Assembly: GCF_024722375.1 (NCBI RefSeq) | Contig: NZ_CP102734.1 | Span: 231,346-295,345, forward strand | Direction of reading: 5' to 3' | Length of the DNA stretch: 64,000 nucleotides | Source of the DNA: Mycoplasma iguanae | Lineage (GTDB): Bacteria; Bacillota_I; Bacilli_A; Mycoplasmatales; Metamycoplasmataceae | Shown: one piece after another, positions 1-8,944 of the stretch | How positions within the stretch are numbered: the first letter of the stretch is position 1 | How the letters are laid out: each line of letters begins with the position of its first letter | Position numbers and translations under genes: made by a program | The notes under the pieces: generated by a model | What the model saw: the letters and a program-made list of their open reading frames with translations, nothing else | The model's database searches: none | What the model was told of the DNA's origin: nothing

Positions 1-234
1 ACGCAAAGTAAAATCAAAATTCCTTTTTGGGAAAAAGTACTTTATTTCTTAACAATTTTCTTATTAACTTATATTTTATTAATTTTTGTATTTCCCCCAG
101 CATTAGGAGATGCAATTAATTGATCAAATTTATTCGCATTTTTAATTTGATTAGGAACAATGTTATTAGGATTCTTAATTTCATTCTTTACAACATTACT
201 GAAAAAAGTTCAATTTTTCAAACAAAAACAATAA
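1..234 (+). CDS. C-terminal part of a membrane protein (5' end outside window)
   Basis: The frame is open from base 1 to a TAA at 232 and gives 77 residues with two internal TGA codons read as Trp. It has two strongly hydrophobic segments (about residues 15-32 and 45-65) and a basic, glutamine-rich tail, so the C-terminus probably ends in the cytoplasm after two membrane helices. A strong terminator hairpin follows directly. I do not recognise the family; it could be the end of a transporter permease or another integral membrane protein. That this is a real gene end is well supported by the terminator; function is unknown. Confidence 0.6.
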
Positions 235-295
235 TATAAACAAAAAACATTAAAAAACTAATTTCTATCAGATTTTTAATGTTTTTTGTTTATAT
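234..295 (+). terminator. Rho-independent terminator after the first gene
   Basis: A perfect 23-bp inverted repeat (234-256 with 273-295) around a 16-base loop begins at the stop codon of the upstream gene. The stem is A-rich on the left and T-rich on the right, the usual mollicute form. Confidence 0.85.
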
Positions 296-362
296 TAAAA
301 TTTTATTTTCAAAATTACACCATTTTTTTCATTTCAAGTAAAAAATGTGTAAAAGTCTTATT

Positions 363-380
363 AAAAAAAAAAAAAAAAAA
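363..380 (+). repeat. A18 homopolymer tract in the promoter of the surface protein
   Basis: Eighteen consecutive A lie 12 bases upstream of the TATAAT at 393-398, covering the position where a -35 element would sit. Poly-A tracts next to the -10 box control on/off phase variation of M. hyorhinis vlp lipoprotein genes (known for that family); here the same role is inferred from position and from the surface nature of the downstream product. Confidence 0.75.
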
Positions 381-392
381 GCCAAAATTTTA

Positions 393-398
393 TATAAT
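393..398 (+). promoter_or_regulatory. -10 box of the FN3 surface protein gene
   Basis: TATAAT at 393-398 would give a start near 405 and a leader of about 100 nt before the ATG at 506. The upstream element is replaced by the A18 tract. Confidence 0.6.
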
Positions 399-422
399 TA
401 ATTACATATTATCTAGACTATT

Positions 423-449
423 AAAAGTTAAAGTTGTTTTAACTTTTTT
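423..449 (+). promoter_or_regulatory. Terminator-like hairpin in the leader (possible attenuator)
   Basis: A 10-bp perfect stem (423-432 with 438-447, loop GTTGT) is followed by more T. It lies between the predicted transcription start (~405) and the ATG at 506, so it could end transcription early. Function is inferred from position and shape. Confidence 0.45.
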
Positions 450-505
450 AGCTACAAATTAAAACTATCTCTAATCACAAACCAGAAATATAAATGAGGT
501 TCATT

Positions 506-3500
506 ATGAATGTTAAAAATAAAAAATTAATAGGAATTTTCTTTGCTGCTTGAGGTGTCTTAACAATTTCAACAGCAGTTGCAGTTCCTTTAATTTTAAG
601 AAATAATCAAAAGACATTAAATAGTTCAAGTCAGTTTTCCGATATTAATAAAATTGATGTATCTATTGTTAATATTTCACCTACAGAAGTAAAAATAGAA
701 CTAAATGACTTAGATAATTTTTTAAATAGAAATTTAACTTTAGAATATTCTCCTGTAACTGAAGTACAAAAAACTTCATCAAATTCTAGCTTACCATCAC
801 AAAAAATTAATTTATTTGTTTCTAAAGAATCTATGAGCCTTTTGATTGGTGACTTAAAATTAAATACAACATATTCATTAAAAGTTTTATCAAATGATCA
901 ACCTATAAATTTTAATAATAATACAAAAACGGATGCAATCGTTTTTTCTACTTATAATAAACCTAAATTACATGCTTCTACATCTGATGAAAGTATTTAT
1001 GTTAAATCTTCAAAATTAAATGAACAATTTTTAAAATCTAATATTAATATTCGTTATAAAAAATATTCTTCATCTTCTAATTCAGTTGATAGTTTTTATC
1101 AAAGTGCCAAAGGGATTGTAGGTTTAGATGCTAAGGAAAACGGTTCAGAAGAATATGTTGTTTCAGCAAATTTAGAAGGTCTACAAAAAGGAACTGCTTA
1201 TGTTATCTATTTAGAAATCGAAGGACAAAGTTCATTCATTTCTGATCCAGTTATTGTTTGGACTAAGGGTGGGAATCCAGACGCTATAATTATGGAAGAT
1301 CACACATTTGCAACCGGAGCATTAGGATTTTTAGGTGGAGTAGAAGATTACTCAATAGTTAAGGATACAAATACAGTTTTCTCTGTTCGTTATTGAGAAA
1401 CAAACGGAAATTCTAGAGATGTTAAAGAACAAAAAATAGAATTTCAAAATACTCCAGATGTTCCTTTTGTTTTAAAAGGATTAAAACCGGTTACAGAATA
1501 CACTTATATATTAGTTAAAACAGAAAACGGAAAAGACAGCAAAATTGTTAGTGAAGCTACTAAAAATTTCACAACAATAGCCCAACCAACTGTTGAACCG
1601 GTCAAAAGCGATCTAAATGATAATGTTTTTTCAGTAATTCGATCAAGATTTAGTAATGATTTAACCCTTAATGTTTGAAAATCTGCTTCAACTGCAGAAA
1701 TTAAATTTAATAAAATTGCATCTGCTACAAATGAGGCAAAAGAAAGAGATTTAGTTGCAGTTGCCATCTCTGAACCTGTCAATAAAGATAACATTAATTG
1801 ATCTCAAAATCAAAGTGGTAAAGTTTCATTAAATAATAAAGAAGCTAAATTTAATAATTTAACAGCTGGCAAATACATTGTTCAATTATTTAATAAGTTA
1901 GATGTAAATTTTGAGGCTCCTTATTTAGCACAAGGAATTAGCTTTGAAATTCCCCAACCTTTTAAGATTTTTGCGAACCAAACTGAATTATTAAAATCAC
2001 AATTTAAAATTAATGTTTCTGATATTAGTAATGTAGTTTCTGGTGAAATCAGTCTTGTATGAGATATTAAAGACTCAACAGATCCAAAAACTAGAAAAGT
2101 TTCAACCATTAATTTAGAAGAAAATCAAAATGATTTTGAACAAACTATTTCAAATCTTTTAGCTTCAAAAGAATATGTAGTAAGTGTCTTTCCTTCAAAA
2201 GCAGATTTAAATTCACCGAGTGATGCCTTTGCAACGCTTAATTTTAAAACAGAAGATTTTGTTTATATAGAAAATATAGAAGCAACAGTTAAAAATCCAG
2301 AAGCAAAATTTACTTTAGCTGGATTAAAAGATACTTATTTAGATAAACCGCTAAAATTCCAATGAAAAAACAGAGATGAAGATTGAAATGAAACTAATTC
2401 AAAAGATTTTACTATTGACAAAACTTCAGTAAATAATGAAAAATATCAATTTTCTCTTCCGATTAAAGATTTAAAAGAAATTAAACTGAATAATATTTAT
2501 GAATTTAGAATTGTGGAGCCAAATAAAACAGAAAATGTTTCTCAAGGTGGAGAAAACACTTTCTATTTTAATGATTCAATTTATAGTATTTCATCAGTCA
2601 AACAAAATTTTAAAGATGCCAATCTTTTTGATTGACATCAAGATTTAGATGTCAAAAAAGCAACTTCATGAAATGCTGGTAGAGCTCCATCTGGAACTAA
2701 ATGAGGAGATACTGCATACACTTATGGTGGAATGAATGGAACAAATCAAGCTACAACTGTCGCCGGAATACAAACAGGTAAAACAGTTGATCTTGCATAT
2801 CTTTTTGGTGCACCAGCAAAAACAAGGCAAGAATGATTGGAAATTTATCAATTTTTAGCTTTTAAAGGAACTGAAGCAAAACAAAAAGAAATGGCTGATC
2901 AGTTTTCATATGCTTACTGATTTAACGTTGGCGATAATATCACAAGTAAATATAAAGTTTTACCTTATGCTACTGATTCAACTGAACCAGCTAGAGTAAG
3001 TAGTAATGATTTCTATGGTGGAATTTATTATACATTTTTAGGAGGATTAGGTCCCCAATCAGATCTAAGTGCAACCCCTAAATCATCGGATTTCATTAAT
3101 CAATCATGAAAAATTAGCAGCTTAGAAGGACTAGGTAAAGCTCTTTTATACAAGTTATATAAGATTAAAGAACATGGTTTTGATATGAATAATAGATTCA
3201 TAAAAAATAAACTAGCAAGTAAACAATCAGATATTTATGCTTCACAAGTTAACTCAATCGATAAATTAAAAGGATATTTTAATTTATCATCAGCAACAAG
3301 TTCTAGTTTTAAATTTGAACTTGCTACTCCATTAGATAATGAAAAAAATATTTTTGCCAATGATGTTGAAGGAAGATTATATTACAAAGTAAGTGTTAAA
3401 AATAATACTGATAACGCTGAACAATTCACTTATTGAACTTATATACCTGGATTTAAAAAACCTACAGCTGCAACTGCAAATGATGTAAAAATTGAAAGAA

Positions 3501-4330
3501 GACTAGATTCGCTTTCTACACCTTTAATTTTGGAAGCAGAATTTAAATTATTAAAAACACAAGAACAAAAAAATGCTTTTATTAACAACCATTTTCTTGT
3601 GGATGTACCTTATATTTATGATTGAGAAGTTAATGAATTAACTAAAATTAATGATGAAAAAGTTAGTGTTTCTCTAACTTTAAAACCAAAAGATACTGTT
3701 TTAGGTAGTTATGAAAATCATAATAAAACAGAAAAATCTTCTTTAAGTGAAATCAGCTTTAAAAAAGAAGTAGATGTTTTAAGAACTGTGCAAAATACAA
3801 AAGATTTAACATTTACTTATAAATTCCCTGGTGATAGAAATGAGATGGCTAGTTTTGGAAGTCCAATCGGAAAATATAGTGAATGATCTAATATATTAGA
3901 GTATCGTGGTTTTATTCTTTTTAATCAGACATATGAAAAATTAATTATTAATTTTAAAGAAGCAATCATCAAAAAACAAAATGGTGATTCAACTGATTAT
4001 GATGATTTAGTTACTAAACTTTCAAATTTAATAAATGAAAGTAACTCTAATGATAGCTTCAAAAAAGGACAGAAACTATACATTAGAGGAGCTCATCAAC
4101 CTTTCTTTACTACCCAAACAGGAAATAATTCATTTATTAAAGAACAAAGTGTTTTAGGTACTGGAACTAATGGAGAAATAAAATTAGATTATTTCCTTTC
4201 AGATTCTGGTCATGATGAAGATAATAAAACTACATCAATCAAAAAAATGGTAGAAGAAATAGTTAATAAATACGGTAAATTAGCTAACCCCGAAGCAGAC
4301 ACACCTTCTGCAACTAATCCTAAAGCTTAA
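506..4330 (+). CDS. Large membrane-anchored surface protein with fibronectin-III-like repeats
   Basis: This encodes 1274 residues with many TGA=Trp codons. The N-terminus has one hydrophobic helix (about residues 8-27) and no lipobox cysteine, so it is likely an uncleaved signal-anchor with the rest outside the cell. The first half has repeated beta-strand-rich units ending in the fibronectin-III-like pattern of Leu, spacer, Thr/Lys-x-Tyr, such as DLKLNTTYSLKVL near residue 115, GLQKGTAYVIYLE near 230, GLKPVTEYTYILV near 325 and NLLASKEYVVSVF near 550. The second half (~690-1274) is richer in aromatic residues and matches no family I know. The start is set by GAGG six bases before the ATG. 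A terminator follows. Mycoplasma surface proteins of this build often serve adhesion or immune evasion, but no specific role can be read here. The promoter carries an A18 tract. Confidence 0.85.
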
Positions 4331-4333
4331 TTT

Positions 4334-4365
4334 AAAAACTTAATCTTTCTAAGGATTAAGTTTTT
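4334..4365 (+). terminator. Terminator of the surface protein gene
   Basis: A perfect 12-bp stem (4334-4345 with 4354-4365) starts four bases after the stop codon and runs into T-rich sequence. Confidence 0.8.
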
Positions 4366-4373
4366 TATATTAA

Positions 4374-4397
4374 AAAACGTCACTTTAATGACGTTTT
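4374..4397 (-). terminator. Hairpin between convergent genes, likely terminator of the aminopeptidase gene
   Basis: A 9-bp stem, AAAACGTCA (4374-4382) with TGACGTTTT (4389-4397), lies just after the minus-strand stop at 4411 and is flanked by A/T runs on both sides, so it may act in both directions. Confidence 0.65.
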
Positions 4398-4410
4398 ATT
4401 TTTTTTGATT

Positions 4411-5502
4411 TTATTGATATTTAATTTTATCTAAAGTAGTTTGATCAAATACTTTTAAGAATTCAACCATTAAATCAATGATAGCTTGAATATCTTTTAA
4501 AGATGCAACACCAATTGGTGAGTGAAGATATCTTTGGGGAATTGAAATACCAATTGTAGGTACACCACCTTTACCATATTGAAGCTCTTCGGCATCAGTG
4601 CCTCCACCTTGAGCTACATATTTATAAATAGCAATATTATGTTTTTTAGCTAAAGATATCAGATATTCTACAAGTTTAGGATCCATTAATGTACCACCAT
4701 CTGCTACATTAATAGCTACACCTTTACCTAATGTAGGAACTCCACTAATTGCTCCGTGAGTATCATGAGATGCACCTGTATCAATTGCAAAGGCAACATC
4801 TGGTTCGATTAGTGAAACTGCTGTTTTAGCGCCACGTAATCCTACCTCCTCTTGAACTGTTCCTACAAAGTAGGTTTGGTTTGGTAGTTTTTCATTTGTT
4901 AGTCTTTTTATTATTTCTGAAATAATAGTAACTCCAGCTCTGTTATCCATAGCTTTTCCACCGACTAATTCAGGGTTATAAAGTCTAATAGTTTCACCAG
5001 TAAAATAAATTCTATCACCTGGCTCTACACCTAGTGATTCAGCTTCTTTTTTATCTTTAAATCCACAGTCAACGAATAATTCTTTCATCGGAACTGCTGC
5101 TGTAACTTTTTCTTTTTCAAGAATATGAATTGAAGTGTGACCAAAAATTCCTGCATATTCTTTGCCTGTTGAAGCAATTAATTTGGCTTGTGTTCCTACA
5201 ACAACATTAGGTCAAATCCCACCCACAGATTGTACTCTCAGTTGACCGTTATCTAAAACATCAAGCACCATAAAACCAACTTCATCCATGTGAGCAGCTA
5301 GCATAATTTTTGGCCCTTGATTATGACCTTTTTTAGTCATAATCAGTGATCCTAATCCATCTCGTGCATATTCAACATTAGCTTGTGCTGTATTTTTTTT
5401 AAGTGCATTAACTACGGCATCTTCATAACGAGACATAGCTTCAATTTCCATGTATTCTTTTAAAGCTAAAAACAAATCATCATATTGTTTTTTATCTCAC
5501 AT
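4411..5502 (-). CDS. M42 family glutamyl/endo-aminopeptidase
   Basis: This 363-residue protein is the right length for M42 metallopeptidases (PepA/YsdC/FrvX type), cytoplasmic co-catalytic enzymes that trim N-terminal residues from peptides. Visible metal-site motifs are AAHMDEVG near residue 80, KAMDNRAG near 180, VQEEVGLRG near 215 and the AFAIDTG stretch near 240, with a His near the C-terminus in RYLHSPI. The ATG at 5502 was chosen because an AAAGGAG sits eight bases before it and the protein then begins MWDKKQ. One TGA (Trp) lies in the hydrophobic GGIWPN stretch. The gene stands alone, convergent with the surface protein and divergent from ffh. It probably feeds peptide-derived amino acids to this auxotrophic organism. 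Confidence 0.9.
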
Positions 5503-5668
5503 ACTAAACTCCTTTGTCATTTTTTTATTAGATTTAATTATAAATTAAAACCCTTTTTAATGTAAAGATTTTTAACCACTAAAAAGCTATAAAAAACAAA
5601 GAAATGATTTGTTTTAAAATTATCTATTTATTTAAATAACATTTCAAAAAAAGAATAATTTTTTAAAA

Positions 5669-5677
5669 TGTTATAAT
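5669..5677 (+). promoter_or_regulatory. Extended -10 promoter of ffh (leaderless layout)
   Basis: TGT-TATAAT lies with its last base exactly seven bases before the ATG at 5685, so transcription should begin at or next to the start codon. No Shine-Dalgarno sequence fits in this space. Confidence 0.65.
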
Positions 5678-5684
5678 TTTATAC

Positions 5685-7040
5685 ATGTTAGATTTTTTAG
5701 GTAAACGGCTACAAAAAGCAATGAATTCAATGAGTAAAAAAACAGTTCTTACAGAGGAAGATATTGTTGTAGTAACTCGCGAAATTCGTTTAGCTTTATT
5801 AGAAGCCGATGTTAATTTAAATGTAGTAAAAAGTTTTATAAAAAATATTAAAGAACAAGTTGTTGGAAGCGAAATTGTCGGCAAACTAAACCCCGAACAA
5901 CAAATGATTAAAATTGTACACCAAGAATTAAAAAATATTCTTGGTGGTAAAACACAAGAAGTGACTTTAAATTCTGGCCAAAATATTTTTATGATGGTTG
6001 GTTTACAAGGAACGGGAAAAACTACTTCTGCTGCTAAAATTGCTAATTATTTTTTAACAAAAAAACAAACTCAAAAACCATTATTAATTGCAGCTGATAC
6101 TTATCGCCCGGCTGCTATTGAACAATTAAAGATTTTAGCTAAAAATATCAATGTTGAAGTTTATAGTGAACATCATGAAAATAAACCAGAAGATATTGTT
6201 GCTCGTGGAATAGAATATGCAAAAGCTAACAATTATGATTTAATTATTATTGATACAGCTGGACGTATTAGTATCAATGCTGAACTAATGGAAGAGTTAG
6301 TAAAAATTAAAAAGATTGCAAAACCTCAAGAAATTATCTTTGTAACCGATGCCTTAGTTGGGCAAGATATTATTAATGTCGCAGAAGAATTTCATAATAA
6401 ATTAACACTTTCTAGTTTAGTGATTACTAAACTAGATTCCGATGCTCGTGGTGGAGCTGCTCTTTCTTTAAGACAATTATTAAATGTACCTATTAAATTT
6501 ATCGGTACAGGTGAAAAAAGTTCTAACTTGGATTTATTTCATCCAAACAGAATGGCTGATCGTATTTTGGGTATGGGTGATGTATTATCTTTGATTGAAC
6601 AAGCTGATCAAGTAATTGATAAGGAAAAAACCAAAAAAATCACTAATCGAATGTTATCAGGTCAATTTGATTTAGATGATCTTTTAGAATCATTAAAACA
6701 AATGCGTAAATTAGGCAAAATGTCTAAATTATTAAAAATGGTACCCGGCCTTGCAACAAAAGCTATCGATCAATCTAAAATCGATGCTGCTGAACAAAAG
6801 ATTAAATTATTTGAAATTTTACTTTCTTCAATGACTCAAAAAGAAAGAAAAAATCCTAAATTATTAAAAAATGCCGCACGGAAAGATAGAATAATTAAAG
6901 GATCTGGAAGAAGCAATCAAGAATACAATACTTTAATTAATGAATTTGAAAAAATGTCAAAACAAATGCAACAATTTGGCCAACTTTTTAAAAAAGGTGG
7001 CACTGGTTTTAATCCAGGATCATTTAATGGAATGTTTTAA
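5685..7040 (+). CDS. ffh: Signal recognition particle GTPase Ffh
   Basis: Full-length, 451 residues. It is the protein subunit of the signal recognition particle, which binds signal sequences as they leave the ribosome and docks with FtsY at the membrane. The N domain is followed by the G domain with P-loop GLQGTGKTT near residue 107, DTYRPAA near 140, DTAGR near 190 and TKLDSDARGG near 247. The C-terminal M domain is methionine-rich (repeated MRKL, KMSK and MSKQMQQ patterns, ending FNGMF). There is no TGA codon in the gene. It is monocistronic, with its own extended -10 promoter and a very strong terminator. The start codon lies seven bases from the -10 box, implying a leaderless mRNA. Confidence 0.97.
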   Translation: MLDFLGKRLQKAMNSMSKKTVLTEEDIVVVTREIRLALLEADVNLNVVKSFIKNIKEQVVGSEIVGKLNPEQQMIKIVHQELKNILGGKTQEVTLNSGQNIFMMVGLQGTGKTTSAAKIANYFLTKKQTQKPLLIAADTYRPAAIEQLKILAKNINVEVYSEHHENKPEDIVARGIEYAKANNYDLIIIDTAGRISINAELMEELVKIKKIAKPQEIIFVTDALVGQDIINVAEEFHNKLTLSSLVITKLDSDARGGAALSLRQLLNVPIKFIGTGEKSSNLDLFHPNRMADRILGMGDVLSLIEQADQVIDKEKTKKITNRMLSGQFDLDDLLESLKQMRKLGKMSKLLKMVPGLATKAIDQSKIDAAEQKIKLFEILLSSMTQKERKNPKLLKNAARKDRIIKGSGRSNQEYNTLINEFEKMSKQMQQFGQLFKKGGTGFNPGSFNGMF

Positions 7041-7042
7041 TT

Positions 7043-7086
7043 AAAATAATAAAACCAACAACTAAAATTGTTGGTTTTATTATTTT
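7043..7086 (+). terminator. Terminator of ffh
   Basis: A perfect 19-bp inverted repeat (7043-7061 with 7068-7086) with a six-base loop ends in a T run, right after the ffh stop codon. Confidence 0.9.
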
Positions 7087-7125
7087 TTTGGCACAAAAAA
7101 CCTGTATAAATGATTTATTTAATAG

Positions 7126-7141
7126 ACTTGATTAATCAAGT
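7126..7141 (+). promoter_or_regulatory. Palindromic operator candidate upstream of the maltodextrin importer operon
   Basis: ACTTGATTAATCAAGT is a perfect 16-bp palindrome just upstream of a TTGAAA (7145-7150) and a TATAAT (7170-7175). A near copy (12 of 14 core bases) lies upstream of the pullulanase operon at 12956-12969. The GntR-type gene between the two operons is the obvious candidate binder, by inference. Confidence 0.6.
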
Positions 7142-7144
7142 TAA

Positions 7145-7175
7145 TTGAAAACTATGAGTTTAATAAATATATAAT
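7145..7175 (+). promoter_or_regulatory. Promoter of the maltodextrin importer operon
   Basis: TTGAAA (7145-7150) and TATAAT (7170-7175) are separated by 19 bases. The start would be near 7182, giving a short leader that contains the GAGAAGAGG ribosome site before the ATG at 7206. Confidence 0.5.
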
Positions 7176-7205
7176 TTTATTAGTCAAAATTGAGAAGAGG
7201 ATTTT

Positions 7206-8060
7206 ATGTACAAAAAAAGATGATTTTTTTCTTTAGTAGCACCTTCTTTGACTGTCTTTTCAATTGTAATGCTAATTCCAACAGTTATGGGTATTATTTT
7301 GTCTTTTACTGATTGACAAAAAGGAAAAGAATTATATGATAACGGTTGAGTAGGATTTGCCAATTATCATAAAGCATTTCAAGATGGTGTCTTTGGCACT
7401 TCAATTTGATTTACTTTTGTTTTTTCAATTGTTTGTTTAATTTTAGTAAATTTAATAGGTTTTACAATTGCTTTAATGTTAAATAAAGCTTTTTATGGAA
7501 AAAATCTTTTCAGAAGTGTTTTTTTTATCCCCAATTTGATAGGTGGTCTAATTCTAGGTTACTTATGACAATTAATTTTTGATCGTGTCTTTATTGAAAT
7601 TTTTGGTGGTGAATCCTTAAGACTAAAATCACAAATGGGGGGAATGTTTGCAATGGCAATTGTTTTTGCTTGACAAATGTCAGGTTATGTCATGATTATT
7701 TATTTAGCTGCTTTACAAAGTGTAGATAAAAATCTATCAGAAGCATCCAAAATTGAAGGAGCAAATAGATTTAGAATTTTTAAAAATGTAACATTACCAG
7801 CGGTGATGCCTGCTATTACTGTGTCTGTATTTTTAGTATTAAGTGGTTCATTTAAAATGTTTGACCAAAATTTAGCTTTAACAGATGGAACTAATAATAC
7901 AGGACTTTTATCATTCGATATTTATAGTACAGCCTTTAATCCTGCCTATTTAGGAACTTATGGAATTGCTCAGTCTAAATCATTTATTTTTACTTTATTA
8001 GTATCAGCAATTGCTATTAGTCAGGTTTATATTTCCAAAAAATTCGAGGTGCAGCAATAA
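7206..8060 (+). CDS. Sugar ABC transporter permease, MalF type
   Basis: This 284-residue integral membrane protein has about six hydrophobic helices. It carries the EAA loop typical of binding-protein-dependent importers, EASKIEGANRFRIFKNVTLP (about residues 179-198), which contacts the ATPase. It is one half of the permease channel, pairing with the next gene. The start has GAGG upstream. It is the first gene of a four-gene operon in which each start overlaps or touches the previous stop (here TAATG). The substrate is inferred to be maltodextrin or maltose because the pullulanase, alpha-glucosidase and maltose phosphorylase genes follow and share an operator-like site. The protein is shorter than E. 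coli MalF because it lacks the extra N-terminal helices and periplasmic loop, as in Gram-positive relatives. Confidence 0.9.
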
Positions 8061-8944
8061 TGAAATTATTTGAAAAAAAATTTATTTTGGAAAAAGAAAA
8101 AAAATCGCCCACTTTAGTAGCTCTAAAAATTACTTTTTTTACTTTTTTAGTAGCAATTGCAGTTATCTGAATTTTCCCATTTTTTTTAATGATTAATAGT
8201 TCTCTAAAATCTACTAGCGATTTTATTTTTGAAAATGTTTTAAAATTAGCCAAGATAGGTCAAGGAGCAAGTCAAAATTATAGCAATGCTTATGTTGCTT
8301 TAAATTTTTGGGAGTCTTTTTGAATTACTTTATTAATTACTGTTTTAGCGAACTTTTTCATCATTCTCTTTAGTTCACTAGCTGCATGACAATTAGCAAG
8401 AAATAAGAAATGATATTCAAAAATAATTTTTTATTTGTTTTTAATTGTTATGATTGTTCCTTTTCAAGCGATTATGTTACCACTTGTTTCTATTATGGGT
8501 AAATTACATTTTATGAATATTCCTGGTTTAATTTTTATGTACACAGGTTTTGGAATGAGTTTATCAATTTTTATGATGCACGGTTTTTTAAATACAATTC
8601 CTGTATCTTTAGAAGAAGCTTCTAAAGTAGAAGGATATAACCCTTTAAGAATTTATTTTAAAGTAATTATTCCTTTATTAAAACCTATTATTACTACAAT
8701 TGTAATTTTAAATACAATGTGAATTTGAAATGACTTTTTATTACCTTACTTGATTTATCAAAATAATCCTAATATGCCCACAACTACTGTTGTCAAACTA
8801 TTTACTAGCTTAGTTGGAACATATGGAACTGATTTTAAATCATTAATGGCTGGATTAACAATTTTGATTATCCCTGTAGTAATATTCTTTATTTTTGCTC
8901 AAAGAAACATTGTAGCTGGATTAACAAAAGGAGCAATTAAATAA
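8060..8944 (+). CDS. Sugar ABC transporter permease, MalG type
   Basis: This 294-residue permease is the second channel half. The N-terminal helix, a short outside loop and five more helices can be seen, and the EAA loop is EEASKVEGYNPLRIYFKVII (near residues 188-207). The start codon overlaps the previous stop by one base (TAATG) and the stop overlaps the next start the same way, so translation is likely coupled. Its role is import of maltodextrins together with the MalF-like protein, the ATPase and the binding lipoprotein of the same operon. Substrate assignment comes from context, not from the permease sequence itself. Confidence 0.9.

Noticed and set aside
1504..2851. Several 60-96 codon minus-strand frames inside the surface protein gene
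   Set aside because: They overlap a continuous 1274-codon frame, lack ribosome sites and have no family likeness.
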